The notes below the pieces were generated by a model. That model ran no database searches and was not told the origin of the DNA. It worked only from the letters and a program-made list of their open reading frames with translations. Below are positions 27,352 through 35,226 of a stretch of DNA of 60,563 bases, piece after piece (position 1 is the first letter of the stretch; the number at the start of each line of letters is the position of its first letter). This stretch comes from Sphingomonas sp. GC_Shp_5. Its GTDB lineage: Bacteria > Pseudomonadota > Alphaproteobacteria > Sphingomonadales > Sphingomonadaceae. The stretch is taken from assembly GCF_026540855.1 (NCBI RefSeq), contig NZ_JALNUP010000024.1, forward strand, positions 1 to 60,563. Direction: 5' to 3'. Both the position numbers and the translations under genes were made by a program.

Positions 27352-27413
27352 ATGAACAGACGGCAGGATTCGGCTGGCGATATAAGGCGCTGAACGGCCG
27401 GATGTGGGTCTCG
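27352..27413 (+). repeat. Dispersed intergenic repeat, copy 7
   Basis: GATGAACAGACGGCAGGATT, a spacer ending AAGGCG, then CTGAACGGCCGGATGTGGGT. Right half is nearly identical to those at 5845 and 15213. Lies between the csbD-like gene and the aspartic protease gene. It is the rightmost clear member of the family in the window. Confidence 0.65.
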
Positions 27414-27522
27414 ACAGTCGCGATCAAGGCGTCGATCTCCTCGTCTCCGATAGGGAAGCGTTAGCGTTTGGATCAAGATCCAACTGGAGCCGCCAACCAA
27501 TCAGGCAACGCTACCGGTCACC

Positions 27523-28467
27523 TTAGCGGATAACACCAAACCTGATCTTTGCGGTAAGGTCGAGAACCACGATCCCGTCCCACAGGGGGGCGTTGCCAAG
27601 AACGCCATCGGTTGGAACCGGCCAGTCTGCGAAGCTTTCCGGAGCCTCGGGGTTGGTGAATACCGTGGCCTTGCCGAGCGGTATGTTGCCGAGCATCACC
27701 GCTGCAGCAGCAGGCGCGCCGACAAGGGTAAAGGGCTTGCCCCAAGCTGTTCCCTGGATCGTGGCTGGGGCGCCAGCAACGGCGTCGCGACCTGCAATTC
27801 GCTTCCAGAGGGCCAAGTCGACGTGAAGCGGCATTTCGCTCGACCCAGTATCGAAGACGATCGTGTCGCTCGCGAACGTTCCGGTTCTGATCGGCACATG
27901 GAACTTGGCGTTGCGGAGCATCGCGCGGACGAACGTTGCCTGCTGGATCGGAGCGGGAAGATCGGCTTCGTCGAACAGGCAGAAACGCTGTTTGGGGTAG
28001 TCGATCACGGCAATGCGGCCCAGAAGCGCCGGCAGCCCCAGCGTTCCACGTAAGCTGGCATCCTCCTCCATGTTGGGGTTCAGGTAGAGCTGAGGCCGAT
28101 CGAGCGCCGCGCTGGCAAGCTCGAATGACTTGGCGCGGAACGTCTCGCTGCCTTTCGCCGCCCAGCCTGCTTTGATCGGGAAGCTACCGTACACGCTGGT
28201 GACGTTGGCGCCAGTGTCGAGTTGCAGCGGAACGGTCTGGTCATTAATGCGAACCGGCACGCTGATGCCGCCGCGTGGCGATCCCTTGTCGTTCGGCAGC
28301 CACGTGAAGGCGACGCATTGCCGCTTTCCAGTCAAACTTGAAGAAGCCTGAGCGAGTGTCACAACAGGGGCACCGCTCCCGATCCTAGGCGGCGTGGGCG
28401 CGGGGTCGGGCGTGCTGGCCAGTGCGGCCCCCGCGGCGAATATCAGAGCGTTGGCGATCATCGGCAT
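27523..28467 (-). CDS. Secreted retropepsin-like aspartic protease with two DTG motifs
   Basis: Exported protein of 314 residues with an N-terminal signal MPMIANALIFAAGAALA. Two lobes each carry a catalytic-type motif: VPLQLDTGANVTSVYG (Asp84) and TIVFDTGSSEMPLHV (Asp206). Each lobe ends in a hydrophobic-Gly segment (GLPALLGRIAVIDY and GVLGNAPLWDGIVVLDL). Bacterial retropepsin-like proteins usually have one such domain and act as dimers; here both halves are in one chain, as in pepsins. ATG 28467 follows AGGATCTCTCG; Met3 is an alternative. No partner gene is evident. Peptidase activity is inferred only from the motifs. Confidence 0.75.
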   Translation of the reverse strand: MPMIANALIFAAGAALASTPDPAPTPPRIGSGAPVVTLAQASSSLTGKRQCVAFTWLPNDKGSPRGGISVPVRINDQTVPLQLDTGANVTSVYGSFPIKAGWAAKGSETFRAKSFELASAALDRPQLYLNPNMEEDASLRGTLGLPALLGRIAVIDYPKQRFCLFDEADLPAPIQQATFVRAMLRNAKFHVPIRTGTFASDTIVFDTGSSEMPLHVDLALWKRIAGRDAVAGAPATIQGTAWGKPFTLVGAPAAAAVMLGNIPLGKATVFTNPEAPESFADWPVPTDGVLGNAPLWDGIVVLDLTAKIRFGVIR

Positions 28468-28965
28468 TCCGCGAGAGATCCTGCAATGGTGAGCCCGTGG
28501 CTGCCGGTCTTGTTTCTGATTACTGGCGCTGTGTCACGCATCCATCTGCCGCGCAGCTTACGCTGTCTCTGCAGACAGACTGCGCGTGCAATATCTCTTC
28601 GTAGCGGCGTTGTCTTTTGCTGATCCAGCCCAGCCTGAAAGAGCCGCGCGGTCCCGAACCGCCTTTGAACCAGTGGACGAGATCACAACAAATGATGACG
28701 CCGCACGCGCTTGGCCACCAGTGGAGATGCGTATTACCCGGGCCCTGAGCGGCAAAGGCGCCATTCGTCCGATGGACGAATAACCTATTTTGGCGAGCCG
28801 CAAGATCCCCCCCGGAACGGCTGATTATTGGTCATAACTCTGAGGCAAGGAACGACCCTCAAAGCGTGCTGGCGTCATAGCCGAGCGCCTCGCAGATTTT
28901 AAGATTGAACCATCGCGGGTTGATAGAGGTTAAGGTGCTCTGCTTTGGATCAGGGTGCCGGTGGT
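28468..28965. other. Intergenic region between protease and receiver genes
   Basis: About 500 bases separating divergent genes. Short frames occur on both strands, but none shows family resemblance or a convincing start. Promoters for both flanking genes must lie here; no recognisable operator was found. Confidence 0.5.
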
Positions 28966-29328
28966 ATGTGTCACGTCCTTATTATCGAAGATGAACCTCT
29001 AATCGCGGAGATCATCTGGACTTACCTAGAGATGGAGGGAGCAAGCTCGTTCGACGTAGCCACAGGCCATGCGGCGGCCGTCAGCATGGCAGCGGCTCGG
29101 CCGCCGGTAGTCATCACTTCAGATGTGCGGTTAGCAGACGGACGAGGTCCAGATGCCGTTCAAGAGATCCGCAACGTGCATGGTAAGGTGCCAACCATCT
29201 TCATCACCGCCCTGCCGGACGAATGCGAGCCGTGCGATCATGCGATCGCGATCCTGCCCAAACCATTCACCTTCGACTCTCTTGCTGGAGCGTTCTCACG
29301 TGCTTGGGCTGTGTCTCCGAACGCGTGA
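28966..29328 (+). CDS. Single-domain response regulator (CheY-like receiver)
   Basis: Receiver domain of 120 residues with no output domain. The acidic pocket is IIEDEP (Asp9), the phospho-acceptor Asp53 lies in VVITSDVRLADGRG, the conserved Thr follows in IFITALPDE, and Lys99 is in AILPKPF. I prefer ATG 28966 (MCHVLIIEDEP) to a TTG seven codons upstream. No histidine kinase is adjacent, so it must receive phosphate from a distant kinase or act in a phosphorelay. The Crp-like gene faces it convergently. Confidence 0.88.
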   Translation: MCHVLIIEDEPLIAEIIWTYLEMEGASSFDVATGHAAAVSMAAARPPVVITSDVRLADGRGPDAVQEIRNVHGKVPTIFITALPDECEPCDHAIAILPKPFTFDSLAGAFSRAWAVSPNA

Positions 29329-29396
29329 TCAAAAAGCTCATTTCGCAATTCGACTTGGACGGAAGGCAGCACATCGATCATGAACTCGCTGCCGCC

Positions 29397-30146
29397 TTAG
29401 TTATCCATCCCCGCTGATCGCTGCGGAAGCCATTTGGCGTTTCGGTTCAGCGCGCGCATTGGCTGATCAGCCAGCTCTCGCAATCCAGCCCGCGTTAAGA
29501 TCGTGTAATGCTGACGGTCACGGAAGACGAGCTTTCGGTCTTGGAGCTCCCGCAACATACGGTTTACATGGATGGATGTCAGTCCGACCACATCGGCAAT
29601 CTGCTCTTGGGTTAGCATCATCTCAAACGTTCCGTCATGGACTTTCCCAATCAGGTCGAGACGCTCGCTCAGGTCGAGGATAAAGGCTGCAAGACGTGAC
29701 TGGGCCGATGTCCTACCAAGAGAGGCCAGTCGATCCATCAGAGCAACACGCTCACGCTGCACGCTCAGCAGAAAGTGCGCCGCAAGGCGGGGGTGCTGGC
29801 TGATTATGTCGCCAAAACGCTCATAGGGTATCTCGGACGCTACCACCGGCGTGATCGCGAAGAGCGTGTCTGCGGTATGAGTTAGGCTCATGCTCGGGGT
29901 CCCCATTGCATCCCCCGGCAGGTGAACCTTCAGGATCTGCCGACTACCGTTGGCATGGCCGATGGCAGAGCCTGCCCAGCCTTCCACAAGCCTGTAGTAG
30001 CTCTCTGAAGGAGCGCCCTCTCGGCTGATGACCGCACCGCGGGGGTAAACCTTCGCCTCCTTTCCAAGCGCGTTGATCACGTCCAGTTCGGCTGGTGAAA
30101 GGTCGCCGAATTCGATGAGGCGATGAGTGGGGTAAAGAGCAGACAT
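29397..30146 (-). CDS. Crp/Fnr-family transcriptional regulator
   Basis: Regulator of 249 residues with a cyclic-nucleotide-binding-like beta barrel (about 20-130; RGAVISREGAPSESYYRLVE, HLPGDAMGTPS) and a C-terminal winged helix (about 160-235; LTQEQIADVVGLTSIHVNRM, LRELQDRKLVF). There are no N-terminal Fe-S cysteines of the Fnr type, and the cAMP-contact residues are not obvious, so the effector is unknown. Proteins of this type are common in sphingomonads as light, oxygen or stress regulators. It is transcribed toward the receiver gene, and the two stops are 68 bases apart. Confidence 0.92.
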   Translation of the reverse strand: MSALYPTHRLIEFGDLSPAELDVINALGKEAKVYPRGAVISREGAPSESYYRLVEGWAGSAIGHANGSRQILKVHLPGDAMGTPSMSLTHTADTLFAITPVVASEIPYERFGDIISQHPRLAAHFLLSVQRERVALMDRLASLGRTSAQSRLAAFILDLSERLDLIGKVHDGTFEMMLTQEQIADVVGLTSIHVNRMLRELQDRKLVFRDRQHYTILTRAGLRELADQPMRALNRNAKWLPQRSAGMDN

Positions 30147-30653
30147 GCAAGCCCTAACGTAGGTTATGCTTCTGATTAGTGGCTGGAGAGAGGTAGCTCA
30201 ATCGTCTTTGGTAGCAGCGTCAGCATGGCAGGGCCGAAGGGTAATGTGCACGCCTACGAACGGTGATGCGCAAGACGCCAGAGCACAGCATTCGTGCTGC
30301 AGTTTGATCACGGCTCCTGGCGTTATGGGGTGAACGTCAGCCTGGTGACCTACGGCAAATTGGGTGTCGAAGGGAGGTCCCGAACCTGAGGGGTGTCGTT
30401 GCAGCTGCGTGCCAGTTGCTGGATCATGTCGGCGTTGCCGGCATAAGCTACCTAGTCGCTTGGGCTGAGACAAACATTGATCGCATTCAGTCGATCAAGT
30501 CGGACGGTCTCATGCTGGCCCCCGCTAGTTGGGCAGCTACGCTTAGCGTCAACAATCAATGCAACTTTTCTTCGGGTGGGTAAGTGATGCAGATTGTTAA
30601 TTGTCAGGGGGTATCAGGTTAATCTAGGTCTACTCGCAAGTCCGGATAACGAT
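30147..30653. other. Intergenic region between Crp-like and lipoprotein genes
   Basis: About 500 bases, lower in GC than the window average. An open frame on the minus strand (30198-30473) lacks a good start and any family signal. TGGTGACCTACGG near 30345 weakly resembles the 3' end of the tRNA-Glu gene but the match is too short to call an attachment site. Confidence 0.45.
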
Positions 30654-31685
30654 ATGAAACCGTATCTGTTATTATTTGCGTTCACTTTAGTTCTTTCGGC
30701 GTGTGGTGGCGGATCATCCTCTGATAGTGTTCCAGTGGTGCCGACACCCACGCCAACGCCGAACGCAACCCCAACACCGGCGCCGACACCAACCCCGACG
30801 CCGACAGCCAGGGCAATCACCTTCAACACGCCATCCGTGACAGCACTGATCGACGCAAGTGGTGCGGCTCAGGTTCTCGCCGCTGTGAGTAGTTCGGCAG
30901 CCAACACGTTATCGGTTACCGATCCTGACGCTCCCTTGGCTGCGTCCTTCGAGGATCTGGCCTTGAGCGGCAATGAAGCGTTTTCGGTTGCTCGCGCCGA
31001 TGGCACCTCTCCATACAGTGCGGAGTTCCCCAGCGTCGCCTCAACAGGCGCCACGACCGTCAATTTCTACGGTTCCGATGATGTTGCGCCGCGATCGGTG
31101 ACCGTGCTGAAGTGGCATACGAGCGCGACAGCAGGCTCGCCACCAGAACTCAACGTCATTCAGGCGCAAGCTACCGATAGACCAACGCCAGTGCTCTCGC
31201 CCGCCAATCTACCCCTTCACGCTCGCCTGGTTGAGACAGTTGCTGCGGATCGCCGTGCCTTGCAACTGATCGGGACGCCAACGCCGGCTGGAGGACTATC
31301 TGGACAGAACGGCGTGCAGTATAGCGGGGAAGCCTATGGGACCGTGTTTACCGCGGACCAGCAGCAGCTTCAATTCATCGGCCAAGCTACCATTTACGTC
31401 GATGGCGGCGACAGTGACTCTCAAATTTATGGCATCATCAACGTCAATGAATACACAGGCCAGAACAACACGGGCGTTCCGGTCGAGATTGATGTCGTCG
31501 CCGACGTTGTGAATGGTGTCATCAAGACGAGGTCGATCAGGGTCATCGGCGCGGGCGGGATGGTCAGCTTTGGGGAAATATCCGGCGCATTCTATGGCTC
31601 GTCGGCAAACGAGCTGGGCTTGGTGCTTTCCGCAAGTGGTGAGCCCGGTAGCTTGATCGCGGGGCTCATCGTCAGGCGCCAATAA
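30654..31685 (+). CDS. Hypothetical lipoprotein with Pro-Thr repeat linker
   Basis: Protein of 343 residues beginning MKPYLLLFAFTLVLSACGGG; the lipobox is LSAC with Cys17. A Ser/Gly patch leads into a repeated Pro-Thr stretch (about residues 28-51), typical of a flexible linker that lifts a domain off the membrane. The remaining 290 residues are Thr/Ala/Gly-rich beta-type sequence with no family I recognise (TINVNEYTGQNN-like and VDGGDSDSQIYGIINVNEYT segments). It is more AT-rich than its neighbours. Start ATG 30654 is chosen because it opens the signal peptide. Its 3' end overlaps the AI-2E permease relic on the other strand by 14 bases. Confidence 0.75.
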   Translation: MKPYLLLFAFTLVLSACGGGSSSDSVPVVPTPTPTPNATPTPAPTPTPTPTARAITFNTPSVTALIDASGAAQVLAAVSSSAANTLSVTDPDAPLAASFEDLALSGNEAFSVARADGTSPYSAEFPSVASTGATTVNFYGSDDVAPRSVTVLKWHTSATAGSPPELNVIQAQATDRPTPVLSPANLPLHARLVETVAADRRALQLIGTPTPAGGLSGQNGVQYSGEAYGTVFTADQQQLQFIGQATIYVDGGDSDSQIYGIINVNEYTGQNNTGVPVEIDVVADVVNGVIKTRSIRVIGAGGMVSFGEISGAFYGSSANELGLVLSASGEPGSLIAGLIVRRQ

Positions 31686-31979
31686 TGTCATACAGCGCGC
31701 CAATGTCCGCAACACGGTCAAGCAGGAAGCTCGCCAGCAAAATGGCCGGGATCACGATCGCCGGAGTGAACGCAAGCCGGTAAGGGCCGCTGCGACGGTA
31801 GGCTCGCCAGACAGTCGTTCGCCGATCCGTCTGTTGAGCGGCATGAACATGATCGCTGCGACCGCGCTCCACAGGACGGCTCCAGCGAACAGCGCCCAGC
31901 CAAACAATCCTGTCACTGCGATCAGGGCCGCGGCGAAGGCGCGCCGATCAAGTGGGCTGCGACCAAGCGAGGGGATCAC
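31672..31979 (-). pseudogene. AI-2E family permease, N-terminal remnant
   Basis: About 100 residues like the N-terminus of AI-2E/PerM-family transporters, which normally have about 340. Starting at GTG 31979 (overlapping the acetate kinase stop as GTGA) it reads SLGRSPLDRRAFAAALIAVT, GLFGWALFAGAVLWSAVAAI, MFMPLNRRIGERLSGEPTVA, AALTG. The frame breaks near 31785; one base later the family pattern resumes as LAFTPAIVIPAILLASFLLD, RVADIGALYD, and ends at a stop at 31672. The remaining two thirds of the gene is absent and the sequence runs into the 3' end of the lipoprotein gene. Inactive by both frameshift and truncation. Family assignment is by eye. Confidence 0.6.
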
Positions 31980-33052
31980 GCCGGCACCTCTTGCCCGACG
32001 CCGACTGCCCGCAGCAGTGCCGACGCATCGCGCGCGATCTGCTCCTCCTCGTGAGGCGAGAAGATCCTGACGTTGCCTGCGTCGCTGCCCTGTAGGCTCT
32101 GCGCCACCCCAGCCCAAGCTAGATCGGCGCAGATCGCGTTGCGTGTAGCAACGTCATGCTCGCCAATACCGCCGCTGAAGACGAGCATGTCGATGCCGCC
32201 AAGGCTGGCAATCATCGCCGCGATCTGCTTGGCGACCGATCGGCAGAAGATATCGACGGCGAGCCGCGCGTGGGGGCTGGACGGCGCCAGCTCCCGGAGC
32301 GTCCTCAAATCGCCGCTACGTTCCGAGATGCCGAGCAGTCCCGATCCGCGATCAAGCAAATCCTCCAGCTTGGGGGCTGTCATCTCGTGCTCACGCAGCA
32401 GGAACAGCAGCAGCCCCGGGTCGAGGTCGCCGCTGCGCGTGGCCATTACCACGCCACCAGAGGGCGTCAGCCCCATCGAGGTGTCGATCGACATCCCGCG
32501 CCGAACCGCCGTGACGCTCGCCCCGCTGCCCAGATGCGCGATCACCAGCCGCTCGGGCAGATCGGGGCCAAGCTGGCGCACGATTGATTGGCAGGACAGG
32601 CCGTGAAAACCGTAGCGTCTGACCCCAGAAGCCCGGAGCGCCTTTGGCACGGGCAGCACGGCGGCGATTGCCGGCAGATGCTCATGAAAGCCCGTATCGA
32701 TGCAGGCAATCTGCGGCGTGTCCGGGAAGCGGCGCTGCGCTGCTGCAATCAGCGCCAGCGCGGCAGGCCCATGCAGGGGGGCGAACGCACAGGCTACCTC
32801 GAGCGCGGCAGTGGTGTCTTTATCGATCAGCGTCGGCCGGAACAGTGTTGGTCCGCCATGAACGATGCGGTGGCCGATCGCGTCAGGCTGCTGGCCCAGC
32901 TTCGCCACGATCTCGTCGAAGCTGGCGGTGGGATCGCGCCCGGCCTCGACCGTGCCGGATCCCACCGCTTCCACCCGGTCCTCCCCGACGGTGAAGACGC
33001 CGTATTTCAGGGACGACGACCCGCCGTTGATCGCCAGGATCAACGTATCCAT
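31976..33052 (-). CDS. ackA: Acetate kinase
   Basis: Converts acetyl phosphate and ADP to acetate and ATP. It has 358 residues, somewhat shorter than the usual 400. Signatures: [14 protein letters not shown] at the N-terminus, [57 protein letters not shown] and [14 protein letters not shown] 33052 overlaps the end of the phosphoketolase gene by 13 bases, so the two were once a phosphoketolase-acetate kinase operon that splits xylulose-5-phosphate or fructose-6-phosphate to acetate with ATP gain. Since that partner is now 5'-truncated, the kinase may have lost its main substrate source and promoter here. Confidence 0.95.
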   Translation of the reverse strand: MDTLILAINGGSSSLKYGVFTVGEDRVEAVGSGTVEAGRDPTASFDEIVAKLGQQPDAIGHRIVHGGPTLFRPTLIDKDTTAALEVACAFAPLHGPAALALIAAAQRRFPDTPQIACIDTGFHEHLPAIAAVLPVPKALRASGVRRYGFHGLSCQSIVRQLGPDLPERLVIAHLGSGASVTAVRRGMSIDTSMGLTPSGGVVMATRSGDLDPGLLLFLLREHEMTAPKLEDLLDRGSGLLGISERSGDLRTLRELAPSSPHARLAVDIFCRSVAKQIAAMIASLGGIDMLVFSGGIGEHDVATRNAICADLAWAGVAQSLQGSDAGNVRIFSPHEEEQIARDASALLRAVGVGQEVPA

Positions 33053-34376
33053 CGCCAGTCGCGCACTTCGGGCAGGTCGTCGCCCTCTTCGGCGACGTAG
33101 AGCTTGTGCCGCTCGATCATCGCCCAGTAGCGCGTGGTTTCCTCGGGTACGCGGTCCTTCAACCGCGGCACTCGCTCGATCGCGTCGAGCGCAAGGCGAT
33201 AGCGATCGAGATCGTTCATCACGACCATGTCGAACGGTGTCGTTGTGGTACCCTCGCCCTTGTACCCGCGGACGTGGAAGTTGTGATGGCCCTGGCGGGC
33301 ATAAGCCAGCCGGTGCACCAGCGATGGAAAGCCGTGGAAGGCAAAGATCACCGGCCGATTGGTGGTGAACATCGCGTCGAACGCACGGTCGTCGAGCCCG
33401 TGCGGGTGTTCGGATTGCGGCTGCAACACCATCAGGTCGACGACGTTGACCAGCCGAATGCGGATATCGGGCACATACTCCCGTAGCAGCATCGCCGCGG
33501 CAAGCGTCTCCAGCGTCGGCACGTCGCCGGCGCAGGCGAGCACCACGTCGGGCTCGTCCTTGTCGCTTGCCCATTCCCAGATACCGGCGCCGATCGTGCA
33601 GTGGCGCACCGCCTCGTCGATCGTCAGCCACTGCCATTCGGGCTGCTTGCCCGCGACGATGACGTTCAAATAATCGCGACTGCGGAGGCAGTGATCGGCG
33701 ACCGAGAGCAAGCAGTTCGCATCGGGCGGCAGATAGATGCGAGCGACCTCGGCCGTCTTGTTAGCGACATGGTCGAGGAACCCGGGATCCTGGTGCGAGG
33801 ACCCGTTATGGTCCTGCCGCCAGACATGCGAGGTGAGCAGGTAATTGAGCGACGCGATCGGCTTGCGCCACGGGATCGCGCGCGTGGTCTTCAGCCACTT
33901 CGCGTGCTGATTGACCATCGAATCGACGATGTGGACGAACGCCTCGTAGCACGAGAACAGGCCATGGCGACCAGTTAGCAGGTAACCTTCCAGCCACCCC
34001 TGGCAGAGATGCTCGCTGAGCACCTCCATAACGCGGCCGTCCTGGCTGAGGTCGGTATCGTTCGGCTTTGTTTCCGCCATCCAGGTCTTGCCAGTTACGT
34101 CGTACACCGCCTGAAGGCGGTTCGACGCGGTCTCGTCCGGGCCGAACAGCCGCATGTTCGAGGCGCCGATGTTGAGCGCCATCGCTTCCTTGAGATAGCT
34201 GCCGAGCGTGGCCGTGGCAGCCGCTCTGACGCTGCCCGGCGTGGGCAACACCACGGCATGGGATCGGAAATCAGGCAGTACGAGCGGGCGCATCAGCTTG
34301 CCGCCATTGGCGTGTGGGTTGGAGCCCATTCGGCTGTGCCCGGTTGGCGCCAGCGATGCATATTCGTCGCGGAACT
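33040..34376 (-). pseudogene. Phosphoketolase, C-terminal part only
   Basis: Readable 429-residue frame from ATG 34329 covering the second half of xylulose-5-phosphate/fructose-6-phosphate phosphoketolase (normally about 790 residues). Recognisable are [64 protein letters not shown] and [20 protein letters not shown]. Homology-like sequence starts slightly earlier ([12 protein letters not shown], to about 34376). The N-terminal thiamine-diphosphate-binding half is missing, replaced by an integrase relic. The surviving frame is undamaged, so the loss may be recent. It cannot be a functional phosphoketolase alone. Confidence 0.9.
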
Positions 34377-34385
34377 TGCCCGAGA

Positions 34386-35022
34386 AAGGTAATGGCTGAT
34401 GCTTCGATCCCGTCGGGAAGGTCGGTCAACTCGATCGCATGGTGCCTGGCGATCTGCTCGACTAGCCTTGCGATCTGCTCCAGCTTGGCATTGGCGCCAA
34501 AGCTGTCGTCGGCCCATCGCCAGATGGAGCCCGGCGGGTGATCAAGGACCGGCTTACGTCCGGGATAGTCGCGAAACAAAGCGGTGTTGTTGGAAAGATC
34601 CCACCAGCGCTCGGCGCTAGCTGGGGGCACCAGGCTAAGGCCTCGATTCGTCTGGTTCCATAATCCGCGGTCAATCTCGAGTCGGGTAAGAAGAAGGCGC
34701 TCTGTGCCATCAAGGCCGCCATCGGTTCTCTGCGGCCCGAGGAAGTAAGCCGCGACGAGCTCGTCAGCTCGGTCCCTCGCTGTAGGTGCCGCGTATCCCG
34801 TCGCCTTCAGCCGCGCACGCGCCTCCTCGAATCGTGTCTCAAGCTCGGCATTAGCCTTGAGGAACAGGATATTGGCTTCGCTGGCGATCTTGGTGTCGAG
34901 CGTGACCTTGTAGAGCGACTTGCCACCAAAGGCTGGGCGGAGCGGGGCGGGGCGGGGATTTGCCGGCGCAGGTAAAAGTAGCCGGTATTCGGATGCTTCC
35001 AGGGTGCTGCCATGAGGGCCAT
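34386..35022 (-). pseudogene. Integrase relic (DUF6538-type N-terminal region), frameshifted and truncated
   Basis: N-terminal part of a phage-type integrase. ATG 35022 begins MALMAAPWKHPNTGYFYLRR, typical of DUF6538 integrases. The frame slips in a C-rich run near 34950 and resumes as LRPAFGGKSLYKVTLDTK, then EANILFLKANAELETRFEEA and about 150 further residues. The catalytic C-terminal domain with the Arg-His-Tyr set is absent; sequence passes into phosphoketolase near 34380. It lies 85 bases from the tRNA-Glu 3' end and points away from it, the usual position of an integrase at a tRNA attachment site. Inferred to be the scar of an old integrated element. Confidence 0.7.
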
Positions 35023-35106
35023 TCAGATGCTCGCTGTACCAGTACGCTGTACCAGTGAGAGGCAAAGAATGGCTTAATTCCGCCGTTTCACGCACTTAGG
35101 CGGAAA

Positions 35107-35181
35107 TGGTGACCCCTACGGGAATCGAACCCGTGCTTCAGCCGTGAAAGGGCCGCGTCCTAACCGCTAGACGAAGGGGCC
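35107..35181 (-). tRNA. tRNA-Glu (anticodon TTC)
   Basis: Complete cloverleaf on the minus strand. The acceptor GGCCCCT pairs with AGGGGTC with one G-U pair; the D-arm is GTCTAGCGGTTAGGAC, the anticodon loop CTTTCAC with TTC at 35148-35146, and the T-arm ACGGGTTCGATTCCCGT. Discriminator A is at 35110, followed by an encoded CCA. It is flanked by recJ on one side and the integrase relic on the other; the 3' half is the likely attachment site of the lost element. Confidence 0.97.
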
Positions 35182-35226
35182 AGCGCCGATGCCCCCTAGG
35201 CGGCGCGGGCGGCGGGGTCAAGCCGC

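Noticed and set aside
28586..28783. Possible 65-residue gene on the plus strand
   Set aside because: Begins with GTG without a Shine-Dalgarno and shows no family signal; overlaps an equally open minus-strand frame.
30345..30365. TGGTGACCTACGG as a possible attL copy of the tRNA-Glu 3' end
   Set aside because: Only about a dozen bases match and two C residues are missing; not above chance without a longer duplication.
30198..30473. Possible 91-residue gene on the minus strand
   Set aside because: No proper start or ribosome-binding site, no recognisable domain, and composition not distinct from intergenic DNA.
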